A DNA stretch of 64,000 nucleotides. Origin: Paraburkholderia phenazinium. GTDB lineage: Bacteria > Pseudomonadota > Gammaproteobacteria > Burkholderiales > Burkholderiaceae. The stretch lies in assembly GCF_900100735.1 (NCBI RefSeq), contig NZ_FNCJ01000004.1:2019-66018 (forward strand), read 5' to 3'. Below, piece by piece: positions 1 to 8,451 of the stretch (the first letter of the stretch is position 1; each line of letters starts with the position of its first letter). The translations under genes and the position numbers were made by a program. The notes beneath the pieces were generated by a model. It was not told the origin of the DNA. It saw nothing but the letters and a program-made list of their open reading frames with translations, and searched no databases.

Positions 1-700
1 CGACAGCGACGTCACGTTGCTGTTGGTTGTACTCAGCCCCGTCGACAGTGATGCCACACCGCTCTGCGCGCTGCTGACCCCGGTCGACAGCGACGTCACG
101 TTGCTGTTGGTTGTACTCAGACCCGTCGACAGCGACGTCACACCGCTCTGCACAGTGCTGACCCCGGTCGACAACGATGCCACGTTGCTGTTGGTGGTGC
201 TCAGACCTGTCGACAACGAGGTCACACCGCTCTGCGCGGCGCTGATCCCGGTCGAGGTCGAAGTCGACAGCGACGTCACGTTGCTACTGGTTGTGCTCAG
301 ACCCGTCGACAGCGACGTCACACCGCTTTGCACCGTGCTGACCCCGGTCGACAGCGACGCCACATTACTGTTCGTCGTACTCAGCCCCGTCGACAACGAT
401 GTCACACCGCTCTGGGCCGTGCTGATCCCGGTAGACGTCGAGATCGACAGCGACACCACGTTGCTATTGGCCGTACTCAGCCCCGTGGACAGCGACGTCA
501 CACCACTCTGCACCGTACTGATCCCGGTCGAGGTGGAGACCGACAGCGACATCACGTTGCTGTTAGTCGTGCTCAACCCGGTTGACAGTGAGCTCAAACC
601 CGTTGAGGTCGAAGTCGAGAGCGAAACCACGTTGCTATTGGTCGTACTCAGACCCGTCGACAGTGAACTCAGGCCCGTCGACGTCGAGGTCGACAGCGAT
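1..700 (-). repeat. 84-bp tandem repeats encoding the adhesin stalk
   Basis: Near-identical blocks recur at 1, 85 and 169, an exact 84-bp period (28 codons). Further copies to about 700 carry in-frame 12-bp insertions, the first at about 253-264, that add four residues of the STST type. The encoded unit alternates a TSLS/TGLS heptad pattern with SNSNV/SGVTS. Repeats continue past the left edge. Confidence 0.85.
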
Positions 701-1554
701 GTGACGTTAGAGCCTAATGTACTTGCGACCGAATACAGCTCGCTGCCGTTCACCGCATCAGTACTGCTTGCGCCGATCAAGCCCGCAGCGACGTTCTGCA
801 GGCGTCTCTCATTCCCAGGCGTACCGACACTCACAACACCAGCGGTGGCGCTGGTGGCGGCAAACGACCCGTAAGTTATACCGCCAATCGTCACGGGGCT
901 GACCGTACCCGTCCCACCCGTGGCAGTAGACGCGGCAGCAGTCGTAGAGGCCCCGCTGCCAAGTGCGACCGACCCCACGACACTTGCTTTCGCCCCCGCT
1001 CCTATGGCTACAGCGTTGGTAGCCGTCGAAGAAGCAATCGTTCCTATGGCTAGCGCGTTGGTAGTCGTAGAGGAAGCCGTCGCTCCTATGGCTATAGCGG
1101 TGATACCCCCCGCGGAAGCCGTCGTTCCTATGGCTATGGCGCTGCTAGCCGTCGCGGACGCGTACGTTCCGATAGCCTGAGAGTTCGTAGCCGACGAGAG
1201 AGCATACACACCAACTGCAACCGCACTATTCCCTGTAGCACTGTTCGCCCATCCAATCGCAACAGCGTCGACATTATTAGCCGTACTGAAAGCGCCTACA
1301 GCCGTTGCCTGAAGAGTTGCAACAGTACCACTATTGCCAACTGCGACTGAGTTGGAACCAGTCGCATTGCCATAACCCGAAGGCGCGTACTGCGCATGCG
1401 CATCATGCACCTGCGCACCTAAAGCCACTACCGCCGCAGCTGCGGCATGAGCTACCCTCGACTTCTTAGGCTTGCCTCGGGCGCAGGCGAGTTCCGATAC
1501 GGCAACCCACGTTCCCAGTGATTCATTCCAAATCGATCGGTATGCCTTATTCAT
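1..1554 (-). CDS. Trimeric autotransporter adhesin (YadA/Hia-like), N-terminal part, runs off the left edge
   Basis: At least 518 residues are open from ATG 1554 to the edge of the window, with GGAGAG nine bases upstream of the start. The N-terminus has the extended signal peptide region typical of type Vc secretion (MNKAYRSIWNESLGTWVAVS), then a basic stretch, an Ala-rich hydrophobic core and an AHAQ cleavage-like site near residue 55. Residues about 62-215 are YadA-head hexads of the AVAVG/AIAIG type. Residues about 245-275 form the neck (GNERRLQNVAAG, then DAVNGSELYSV). After that comes a Ser/Thr/Leu-rich coiled-coil stalk of 28-residue repeats that continues off the edge. The C-terminal membrane anchor is not in the window. 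This family makes outer-membrane trimers that bind host or abiotic surfaces. Family assignment is firm; the ligand is unknown. Confidence 0.93.
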   Translation of the reverse strand, partial: MNKAYRSIWNESLGTWVAVSELACARGKPKKSRVAHAAAAAVVALGAQVHDAHAQYAPSGYGNATGSNSVAVGNSGTVATLQATAVGAFSTANNVDAVAIGWANSATGNSAVAVGVYALSSATNSQAIGTYASATASSAIAIGTTASAGGITAIAIGATASSTTTNALAIGTIASSTATNAVAIGAGAKASVVGSVALGSGASTTAAASTATGGTGTVSPVTIGGITYGSFAATSATAGVVSVGTPGNERRLQNVAAGLIGASSTDAVNGSELYSVASTLGSNVTSLSTSTSTGLSSLSTGLSTTNSNVVSLSTSTSTGLSSLSTGLSTTNSNVMSLSVSTSTGISTVQSGVTSLSTGLSTANSNVVSLSISTSTGISTAQSGVTSLSTGLSTTNSNVASLSTGVSTVQSGVTSLSTGLSTTSSNVTSLSTSTSTGISAAQSGVTSLSTGLSTTNSNVASLSTGVSTVQSGVTSLSTGLSTTNSNVTSLSTGVSSAQSGVASLSTGLSTTNSNVTSLS

Positions 1555-2400
1555 CGCTTACTCTCCGCCTGATTCACTCACCCGATCATTTGGCAACACC
1601 GCGATCTGGCTTAATTTGATTAATTTGATTTAAATTAGAAATATGAAATCTCGACTCAAACCTGCCATACGAAATTCGTTCCCAAATTTCTCGACGATCG
1701 ATTTCAATTCCAAAAAAATCAGAACTTTCACAAAGTGTATCGAGCGCCCAACCCTACATTGCGAACCTTTGTGACATGCCTTGGTCTCAGACGGCATGCC
1801 TGCGGACACAGCACTCCGGCCTTGTCACCAGACAGAACTGGCCGCCCCGACAGAACCATCAATGCATCTGACCAATGCGCCCTTCGAAGCGAAGATCCCT
1901 CGGACACCTCGCCCCAAGGCCTGGAAACCCCAATTGCGATCGGAATATATAGCAACTCGCAAACGCCGCGGCACACCATTCCATCCAGAATGATATTTTC
2001 GAGACAACTCTGGAGAAATATCGCCTTAGTTCACCAATGTTCACAACTTCGCGCCGCCGAATTATTAAAATCGCCGATTGGCAGCGCAACTGCAGAATGC
2101 AGAACCTTGGGACTGCACTTCAATAACTGAATCACTCAAAAAGCAGACCGCGTCCCTCAATTTCCCGACTCGTTCGAACAACCGTCGAGCCCCTCCAGGT
2201 CCACCAGTTAGTCGATGGTAGGCAGCACAGAGAAACGACATGTCACAAAATGTGAACTGGCGGGACTCTGGGCAAATACAGACAACGCGCTCCTCGCGGA
2301 ATCCAAGCGTTTCAATCGTTCACAAATCTCGCGGTTCGACTCGATATGATGCTTGTATAGGACGACCGTTCAGAGAGCGGCACCAACAGCCAGCTGAAAG
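1555..2400. other. Intergenic region between the adhesin and the EAL gene
   Basis: 846 bp without a convincing gene. Positions 1613-1650 are strongly AT-rich and probably contain the adhesin promoter on the minus strand. Open frames at 1735-2130 (+) and 1728-1979 (-) have no family resemblance, no clear ribosome binding site, and a composition (rich in Arg, Thr and Ser) typical of chance frames. Confidence 0.5.
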
Positions 2401-3246
2401 ATGAGGTTGCGGATAGCGACGAAACGCACACGAGAGATCTCCATGGAACATATAGCGGCAGACCATCGCGAGTTGTGCACAATCGACGACGCGGAACGCG
2501 GCCTGGCCAGGCGAGAGTTTTTTTTCGTCTATCAGCCCAAGTTAAGGCTGCAGGAAGGTCGATTGTCCGGCTTTGAGTCGCTCCTGCGGTGGAGACATCC
2601 GTTACTCGGTCTACTCACTCCGAACTCGTTTATCAACCTTGTGGAAGACTCTCCGCTAACTGAGAGTTTCACCAATTTCGTTGTCGCCGAAGCGGCTCAG
2701 ACGTTGGCCGATTGGTCCGTTCGTGGGTACAACACGCTTTCGTTGGCCGTCAATCTTCCCGCCAGCGAAATTGGCCGGTCCGGGTTGACAAGCAAACTAT
2801 CTGCGCTACTTCACAACCGATCGATCAACGTTTCCCGGTTGCAGATCGAGGTCACCGAGAGCACCGATCCGGGGTCAATTGAAGCGCTCGCCTCCGCCAT
2901 CGAATCCCTTAAGGAATCTGGCGTAAGCGTTGCGATCGATGACTTTGGCGCCGGATGCTGGTCCCTGACTGTCCTGCATCGGCTCGGGGTCGACACTCTG
3001 AAGTTAGACCGCAAGTTCATGTGCGACATTCAGGACAACGCGAATTCAAAGGTCGTAGTGGAAGCGCTCATCCAGCTCGGGCAGCGTCTTGGAATGCAGG
3101 TCGTCGTCGAAGGTGTAGAGACGCAAGCGCAGTTCGAGTGGGTCAGCACAATTGAGCATATAGATTGCCAGGGTTATTACATCTCTGCCCCGATCGGACG
3201 CGAACAGATAGGCGAGTTCGTAGCCAGGCATCGTCCCATCCACTAA
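2401..3246 (+). CDS. Stand-alone EAL-domain cyclic-di-GMP phosphodiesterase
   Basis: 281 residues forming a single EAL domain with no membrane segment, PAS or GGDEF. The catalytic set is visible: FESLLRW (an ESL variant of EAL), the Asn of LAVNLPASE, the Glu of IEVTES, the Asp pair in AIDDFGAG, the Lys of LKLDRKF, VVEGVET and the Gln of CQGYY. It should therefore hydrolyse c-di-GMP to pGpG in the cytoplasm. An alternative start is ATG 2443 (14 residues shorter), with GAGAG upstream. It is divergent from the adhesin gene, which fits a role in the attached/motile switch, but that link is inferred from position only. The input signal is unknown. Confidence 0.88.
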   Translation: MRLRIATKRTREISMEHIAADHRELCTIDDAERGLARREFFFVYQPKLRLQEGRLSGFESLLRWRHPLLGLLTPNSFINLVEDSPLTESFTNFVVAEAAQTLADWSVRGYNTLSLAVNLPASEIGRSGLTSKLSALLHNRSINVSRLQIEVTESTDPGSIEALASAIESLKESGVSVAIDDFGAGCWSLTVLHRLGVDTLKLDRKFMCDIQDNANSKVVVEALIQLGQRLGMQVVVEGVETQAQFEWVSTIEHIDCQGYYISAPIGREQIGEFVARHRPIH

Positions 3247-3340
3247 AACGGCGACTATCTCTGATGGTCCATTACTACGGCATGGGCACCGACCTCAGCG
3301 CCATGATGATGGCCACCCATGACCAGGTCAGCCTGCAGCC

Positions 3341-4777
3341 ATGAAGAAATCCAGCAAGACCACGATGACACGTTCGGCCGATGAACATTGGCAAAATGGG
3401 GAGCTGGAAAAGGCGCGCCGGATTTATCAAAAGGTCAACGAATGGGAACCGGGCGACTTCAATCTGGTTAGCAAGGAACTGGTCTGCTCTCTTCACCTCT
3501 GCAACTGGCAGCGCTACGACTATCTGCAGCGAGTCTTGCGGGACAATTTCAGGTACAAGGGAGGGTTCCTGATCGGAGAGCCTCTTCTGGCCTCGCCATA
3601 CTTTACGGCAGCCGATCTACTTGAGGTCGGCCGACGCCATATCCGTGGGCTTTCGATTCGAGAAAATGTTTCTCCTCGACGCAGGCTGGACGCGACCGAC
3701 ACGAGCGAAAAACTGCGCGTCGGATTCCTGGGGGCCGATTTTTATAATCAGGCAACCATGCATCTGATGATCGGCTTGATCGAGGAGCACGACCGAAGCC
3801 GCTTCGAATACATCGCCTACGACAGCGGACCGTCGAACGACGACCCGATACGGCAGCGAGCCACCCAGGCGTTCGATCAATTCCACTGCGTTTCCGAGTC
3901 CGGAAATGACGAAATTGCCAGGATGATCGAGCGCGACGGCATCGACATCCTGATCTTCATCCGCAACCTGACCGATCCCAGAGTCGGCGTCCTGGCGCAG
4001 CGTCCCGCGCCGATTCAGGTAGCCTATCTTTACAACCCGTCCGGGTTCGGTGCTCCGGCTGTGGATTTCCTGATTGCCGATGCTGTCATCGTGCCGCCTG
4101 AACTCGAGCGTCACTATTCCGAGCGGATCGCAAGACTACCCTTCTCGTATCAGCCCAACGATCGGCAACGCCCCCTGCCGCAAGAATGCACACGGCAAGA
4201 ATTTGGCCTGCCGGGCGACAGCATCGTGCTCGCCAACCTCGGTTCGCCGTTCAAGATCACTCCCGCGATGTTCGACCTCTGGTGCAGGATACTGCGCGAG
4301 CATCCTGAATGCGTATTGTGGCTACTGCAGACCAACGTCACCGTTGCGGAAAATCTCCGGCTTGAGGCGTCCGTTCGCGGCGTCGATCCGGACCGCCTGC
4401 ACTTTGCTTCGCTTGAGGCGATTCCGCGCCACATTACAAGACTCTCGTGTGCCGATCTGATGCTGGACACACACCCGTATGGCGGACATACCGGCAGCAG
4501 CGATGCTCTATGGGCGGGTGTGCCGGTCCTGACGCTCGTCGGCGAGACGTTCGCATCGAGAGTCGCCGCGTCCTTGCTAAACGCCGTTGGATTATCAACC
4601 CTCGCGACTCGAAGCGAGACAGAGTATGTGGAGACAGCTGGCCGTCTGATTGAAGACCGGCGAGCGCTAGCCGCGTATCGGTCTCATTTGGTCTCCAGAC
4701 GGATGAACCTGCCATTATTCGATGTTCGTTCGTACGCCAGAGATTTTGAAAACCTGTTGCTCGATCTTTGGAGCTAG
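3341..4777 (+). CDS. OGT/SPINDLY-like (GT41-type) glycosyltransferase with short TPR-like N-terminus
   Basis: 478 residues. A short helical region (residues about 10-60, SADEHWQNGELEKARRIYQK) resembles TPR units. From about residue 125 the sequence matches the O-GlcNAc-transferase-like family: LRVGFLGADFYNQATMHL, then PIQVAYLYNPSGFGAPAVDF, then the signature PYGGHTGSSDALWAGVP followed by GETFASRVAASLLNAVGL. Members use nucleotide sugars to glycosylate proteins or glycans in the cytoplasm; in bacteria some modify adhesins or flagellins. It lies 94 bp after the EAL gene on the same strand and convergent with the TPR-glycosyltransferase at 4845-6275. Substrate is not determinable; the adjacent adhesin is a candidate. 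Confidence 0.82.
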   Translation: MKKSSKTTMTRSADEHWQNGELEKARRIYQKVNEWEPGDFNLVSKELVCSLHLCNWQRYDYLQRVLRDNFRYKGGFLIGEPLLASPYFTAADLLEVGRRHIRGLSIRENVSPRRRLDATDTSEKLRVGFLGADFYNQATMHLMIGLIEEHDRSRFEYIAYDSGPSNDDPIRQRATQAFDQFHCVSESGNDEIARMIERDGIDILIFIRNLTDPRVGVLAQRPAPIQVAYLYNPSGFGAPAVDFLIADAVIVPPELERHYSERIARLPFSYQPNDRQRPLPQECTRQEFGLPGDSIVLANLGSPFKITPAMFDLWCRILREHPECVLWLLQTNVTVAENLRLEASVRGVDPDRLHFASLEAIPRHITRLSCADLMLDTHPYGGHTGSSDALWAGVPVLTLVGETFASRVAASLLNAVGLSTLATRSETEYVETAGRLIEDRRALAAYRSHLVSRRMNLPLFDVRSYARDFENLLLDLWS

Positions 4778-4844
4778 GCAAGCGCGCCCGGCGAGCGGTT
4801 GTCGTGAGCTTGACTGCCGGTGGCCTCAAGCTGGAAGACAATCT

Positions 4845-6275
4845 TCAGGTCCGGTCCAGGCTGGTACATATTAGCCACGTTGCCGCGTCTTGCACGACAG
4901 AATCCCAGTTGCCTTCGCGCGTCTGCCGCAGCACCTTCACGCCTTCGATCCACTGGGTAGTACCTCCCAGCACTCCCCAACGCCATTCGCTCGCCGTATT
5001 CACCGGCACACACGTCGGCTTGCCCATCATTGCTGCAAGATTAGCGACCCCCGAATCAACCGCGAGCACTGCGTCCAGTTCCCCGATGCAAGCAGCTGTA
5101 TCGTCGAAATGGTAGATGCCGGGCAGGTAGCGGCTGACGTTGCCAGCGGGTATACCGGCCGCCGCCTCGACCGCCGGATGATGTAGATTCACGAAATGTA
5201 CGTGTTCGGCCACTGCTGGATCCGTCACGATCCGGTCGACTGCCTTGACCGGCAAGCTCCGGCGCTTAGCCAAGCAACGTACAATGCTGCCCAGTTCGGG
5301 TAAATGGCGCTGGTAGCAATCCCAGAACAGGCCGACAAGTCTCTTTCCCGGGTGTTGCAGGCGCTGTTGCCGCACCCACTTCTTCGCAATCCGCTGCTTC
5401 GCACGCGGAGCCCGCATGTACGCCTGAAAGCGGTATCCCGACACCACCTGTCCAGCCTTCAGCAACGGCAAATGAAGCAGCGTAGCGTGCAGGTGCGGTG
5501 CGAACGCTTCCACTCGCGCCTGCACTGCGTCGGGTAATGCAGCACGCAATCGCAACGGACGCTCTGTACTTACGACTTCGCAACCGGGCAGCGACGCCTG
5601 CATAAGCGCATGGATTTGCGGGTCGCAGGTGATCATCACCTTTGCGCCAGCAGCCTGCCAGTCGGCCACGCATGCTGCCAGCAGAAAGTTGTCGCCGAAG
5701 CCAAGCTGGTGGGTGATCAGCACGCGTTGGCCACGCAGGTCGGAGTCGCCGCTCCACTGCGGGACGCCGATCGGACAATAATTACCGGCGTCACCGGATT
5801 CGTTGCGCATCAGCCAGTGTGCAAAGCCACGCGGGTCTCCTGCCTTGAGCATCGCTTCGCCCAGCAGGTGTTCCGCCGTCGCGCGAATCTGTATGTTGCT
5901 CAATTCCGCCATCCGCCGCGCCTCGTCCAGCAGCGCGATCGCCCTTGTGAGATTGTTTGCCATCATCAGGCTGTAGCCCAGCCGGACCCGATAAAGCGCC
6001 GGCTCGCCCGGTATTGACAGGTCATGTTCCCATGTGTGGGCGGCCTTCGCATGCTGTCCCAACAAATTCAGCGCGGTCGCGCGCATTGCCAAAAAATTGG
6101 CCTGGTGCGGCCTGACCGCCAGCGCCCGCTCCGTCCACGGAAGGAGTTCGTCCTCGCGTTTGAGCGCGATCAATATTTCGCAGACCTCATGCACGATCGC
6201 TAGATCGTCCGGATAGTTCGTATGACGCGCGGATGCGGCCTGAAGTCGTTCTTCCAATCCGATCGTCACACTCAC
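4845..6275 (-). CDS. TPR protein with C-terminal heptosyltransferase-like (GT9-type) domain
   Basis: About 476 residues. The N-terminal 160 residues are TPR-like helices (AVRPHQANFLAMRATALNLL and similar). The C-terminal half resembles ADP-heptose:LPS heptosyltransferases and related TPR-GT9 proteins, with VLITHQLGFGDNFLLA, LVGLFWDC and VLAVDSGVANLAAMMGKPT. GTG 6275 is preferred because it overlaps the stop of the upstream gene as GTGA, implying translational coupling; TTG 6278 and GTG 6269 are alternatives (GAAAGG lies just upstream). It is the last gene of a small minus-strand operon. It probably transfers a sugar onto a surface polymer or protein; acceptor unknown. A related protein is encoded at 59302-60771. 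Confidence 0.75.
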   Translation of the reverse strand: MSVTIGLEERLQAASARHTNYPDDLAIVHEVCEILIALKREDELLPWTERALAVRPHQANFLAMRATALNLLGQHAKAAHTWEHDLSIPGEPALYRVRLGYSLMMANNLTRAIALLDEARRMAELSNIQIRATAEHLLGEAMLKAGDPRGFAHWLMRNESGDAGNYCPIGVPQWSGDSDLRGQRVLITHQLGFGDNFLLAACVADWQAAGAKVMITCDPQIHALMQASLPGCEVVSTERPLRLRAALPDAVQARVEAFAPHLHATLLHLPLLKAGQVVSGYRFQAYMRAPRAKQRIAKKWVRQQRLQHPGKRLVGLFWDCYQRHLPELGSIVRCLAKRRSLPVKAVDRIVTDPAVAEHVHFVNLHHPAVEAAAGIPAGNVSRYLPGIYHFDDTAACIGELDAVLAVDSGVANLAAMMGKPTCVPVNTASEWRWGVLGGTTQWIEGVKVLRQTREGNWDSVVQDAATWLICTSLDRT

Positions 6276-6541
6276 CAACCTTTCGTATAGCTTAAATGTG
6301 ACAGGACAAACTTGCGAGGCATCGCTGCAGCGATGCCGCCGCTCCGTAGGCCCCTTGGGGTGTCACGCAAGCTTTTATGGAAGAGGGGACGGTCTATTGC
6401 GTTCGACGCAACCAGTGCCCGCTCGTTGACCGCGTCACGGAACTGGAAATCGAGCTCTGGGTTGTACCTAAGAAACGCCGCGCGACGCTCGTTCGCATCT
6501 GCCAGCGAAATGCTCTGGATCGCGCTCGAACACTCTCGCAC
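6272..6541 (-). CDS. Small protein of unknown function (89 aa), coupled to the glycosyltransferase
   Basis: GTG start at 6541 with a near-ideal GGGAGG ribosome binding site eight bases upstream; its stop overlaps the next start. The N-terminal half is polar and helical (SSAIQSISLADANERRAAFL, then RYNPELDFQFRDAVNER); the tail is basic. No family recognised. The start signal and tight packing, 16 bp after the membrane-protein gene, make it more likely real than chance, although opposite-strand frames also cover this stretch. Confidence 0.5.
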   Translation of the reverse strand: MRECSSAIQSISLADANERRAAFLRYNPELDFQFRDAVNERALVASNAIDRPLFHKSLRDTPRGLRSGGIAAAMPRKFVLSHLSYTKGW

Positions 6542-6557
6542 CGCGATCGCCTCCCGT

Positions 6558-6878
6558 TCAAAGCATTTCCGAACACAGGGTTATCCCGATGAAGAAACCG
6601 CCGATCAGACCCAACGCTCGGCCCGTCATCGTGGCATTCAGATCTTCATCGAGCAATAACGGATCTCGCCGCTCTCGAAGGATCGTTCTGAGCAGAAGTG
6701 GCCGTGGGAGAAGGATGCAGGCGGCCGCCACGATTGGCGCTACGACCTGGATTACCTCATTTCCGTAGCGCCCGGACGGAATGCCCAGATACTTGAAGAT
6801 CACCACCACAGCGGCCGTGAAGATTGCACCAATCAGTGCCCCGCCAATGAGTTTGTCTGTTGAAGAATACGTGTCCAT
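6558..6878 (-). CDS. Small integral membrane protein of unknown function
   Basis: 106 residues from ATG 6878; a longer frame opens at 6923 but adds a polar extension without a signal. Three hydrophobic segments are visible: LIGGALIGAIFTAAVVVIF, VIQVVAPIVAAACILL and ALGLIGGFFIGITLC, separated by a basic loop (LLLRTILRERRD). No family is recognised. Its stop lies inside the ribosome-binding region of the 89-residue gene, so the genes are probably cotranscribed with the downstream TPR-glycosyltransferase. A role in presenting or moving a glycan substrate is possible but unproven. Confidence 0.55.
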   Translation of the reverse strand: MDTYSSTDKLIGGALIGAIFTAAVVVIFKYLGIPSGRYGNEVIQVVAPIVAAACILLPRPLLLRTILRERRDPLLLDEDLNATMTGRALGLIGGFFIGITLCSEML

Positions 6879-6971
6879 TTCACTTAACCCGATAAATCCT
6901 CGCTGGGAATCGCCCGACACCACGCAACCACACGTCCCGATTGGTCACGATCAATTTCACGTTGCAAATAC

Positions 6972-7181
6972 TTAATGGGCAATGGCCTGGTTCGCAAACA
7001 CCAGCATAAGAATCAGATGGAGGAATCCCCACACGAACAGCAAAGACAGAGGGATCGCCGCGATGGCAAGCGGTACGATCCAGCCCTGCCGGCGACGTGG
7101 CTCGCCGGCCCCTTCGCCAGGCCGGTGCGTGAATGCCTTTGCATCACTCAGCCCCGTATTTGCAATCGCTTGTGGTTGCAT
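6972..7181 (-). CDS. Small single-span membrane protein (69 aa), hypothetical
   Basis: A basic N-terminal region (THRPGEGAGEPRRRQ) followed by one strong membrane segment (IVPLAIAAIPLSLLFVWGFL) that runs on as LHLILMLVF. Arg-rich cytoplasmic side followed by a hydrophobic helix fits a real inner-membrane peptide. The ribosome binding site is weak. It lies 93 bp upstream of the next small membrane-protein gene on the same strand. Confidence 0.4.
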   Translation of the reverse strand: MQPQAIANTGLSDAKAFTHRPGEGAGEPRRRQGWIVPLAIAAIPLSLLFVWGFLHLILMLVFANQAIAH

Positions 7182-7515
7182 ATATCAACTGTTCGCTAAA
7201 GTTCAATGCGCACTGGTTGGTCTCCCCGCGCGCGAATGCACATACTGTATCGGTGCTGAGCCAGCCAGGATGTCAAGCTTTGTGAATCCGCCATACGGCG
7301 GCTTAAAGGAGGGGGTTCCGGTCATATACTGACCGTGAAGGCCTGCCATGCAGAGGCTGTGCTGGAGCAAGGGAGCGGGACGGCTGCCCGGCGTTACTGC
7401 CTTGAAATGCGAAACGGACCGTGTCGTTGATGGCCGGTCCGCATCGACGCCCTAAATAGGAAAGACTGAAAACCGGTCACGATTGACTCGGAACGTCACA
7501 ACAGGCCGGCCCGTT
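7182..7515. other. Intergenic region with a terminator-like hairpin
   Basis: 334 bp without a gene. CGGACCG (7415-7421) and CGGTCCG (7435-7441) form a perfect 7-bp stem downstream of the kinase stop on the minus strand. It has only a weak U-tract, so it is a possible but poor terminator for the sugar operon. A second small inverted repeat, GGTCA/TGACC, lies near 7320. Confidence 0.35.
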
Positions 7516-8451
7516 TCATGCCAGCGAGCCCGCCAGACTGGCAACCCACGAAGCATCCGTAACCCATTTGGAAAGACGCGCAGCCCTAAGCAGTGCGCCC
7601 CCGACGGGCGGCAACTGCGGTGACGTTGCCACGCGACCAATCCGCGAGACCAGGCGATCTAGAACCACCCCGCTGGAAAACACGCCGCCCGCGTAACTCC
7701 AGTCGGCAGACTCCGGCAAGCCGCTTCGCTCGAAGCCGGCTTTCGCGTGCTCATACAGCAGGTCACCCGCGCGCTCCAGGATAGAGCGTGCGGTCTCGTT
7801 GACCGCAGCAATGTCACTGACGAGTTTCGCCACGCTTGCAATCTTCGATCTCCGCGTAGCTTCAGCGTACGACCAAGCGATCAGATCCGCTTCGCCGATC
7901 CGCAGTCCTTGCAGCAAAAGGTGGGCAAAGTCGACGTCAGACCCACGCCCATCCAATGCGCGCGCAGCCTCCGATAACGCCTCGCGGCCAATCCAGTACG
8001 CGCTTCCCTCGTCGCCAAACGCGTCCCCCCAGCCGCCCACGCGGATGTCCGAGCCACGGCCGTCACCCGCCCACGCCATCGATCCAGTACCAGCCAGAAG
8101 CAACACTCCGCCCCGCCCTGCAAAGGCCCCGTCAAAGGCGACCTGAACGTCATTGACGACCTCGTGATTCATGGAAAACAAACCGGCACATATCTCGCGT
8201 TGTGCCTGAGAAATGGTTTCCACCTCCCCGAAGAACGGCAGCCCCACCGCCGCACTGCGTACGTGGGGCATATAGACGGCAGCAGACTCTACGAGACGCA
8301 CCATCTCCCTGGCCCAAACAGGGCTGCTGGTCGGATCGAGCGTAGGCCCATGGGTAACAAACTGGACCGCGCCAGAACGCTCGGCGATGGCCAGCAACGT
8401 CTTTGTGCCTCCCGCATCAATCCCTAATACGAACTCTGGGGCATGCGTCAT
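7516..8451 (-). CDS. BadF/BadG-type ATPase, N-acetylglucosamine-kinase-like sugar kinase
   Basis: 311 residues of the ASKHA fold. Phosphate-1 motif LGIDAGGTKTLLAI lies at residues 9-22, VLLLAGTGSMAWAG is in the middle, then VGGWGDAFGDEGSAYWIGREAL, and the adenosine-side YAGGVFSSGVV is near the C-terminus. This is the pattern of eukaryote-type GlcNAc kinases within the BadF family. It probably phosphorylates the imported (amino) sugar with ATP. Its start overlaps the DeoR stop by 4 bp (ATGA), and it is the last gene of the operon. The exact sugar is inferred only from the neighbouring SIS and aldolase genes. Confidence 0.8.
   Translation of the reverse strand: MTHAPEFVLGIDAGGTKTLLAIAERSGAVQFVTHGPTLDPTSSPVWAREMVRLVESAAVYMPHVRSAAVGLPFFGEVETISQAQREICAGLFSMNHEVVNDVQVAFDGAFAGRGGVLLLAGTGSMAWAGDGRGSDIRVGGWGDAFGDEGSAYWIGREALSEAARALDGRGSDVDFAHLLLQGLRIGEADLIAWSYAEATRRSKIASVAKLVSDIAAVNETARSILERAGDLLYEHAKAGFERSGLPESADWSYAGGVFSSGVVLDRLVSRIGRVATSPQLPPVGGALLRAARLSKWVTDASWVASLAGSLA

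Noticed and set aside
1..700. CRISPR-like regular repeats
   Set aside because: The 84-bp units are contiguous, coding and without unique spacers.
17..874. 285-codon plus-strand frame over the adhesin repeats
   Set aside because: It is the antisense shadow of the Ser/Thr stalk repeats; the minus strand has a start, ribosome binding site, ESPR and family motifs.
1735..2130. 131-codon open frame upstream of the EAL gene
   Set aside because: No family, no ribosome binding site, and composition of a chance frame.
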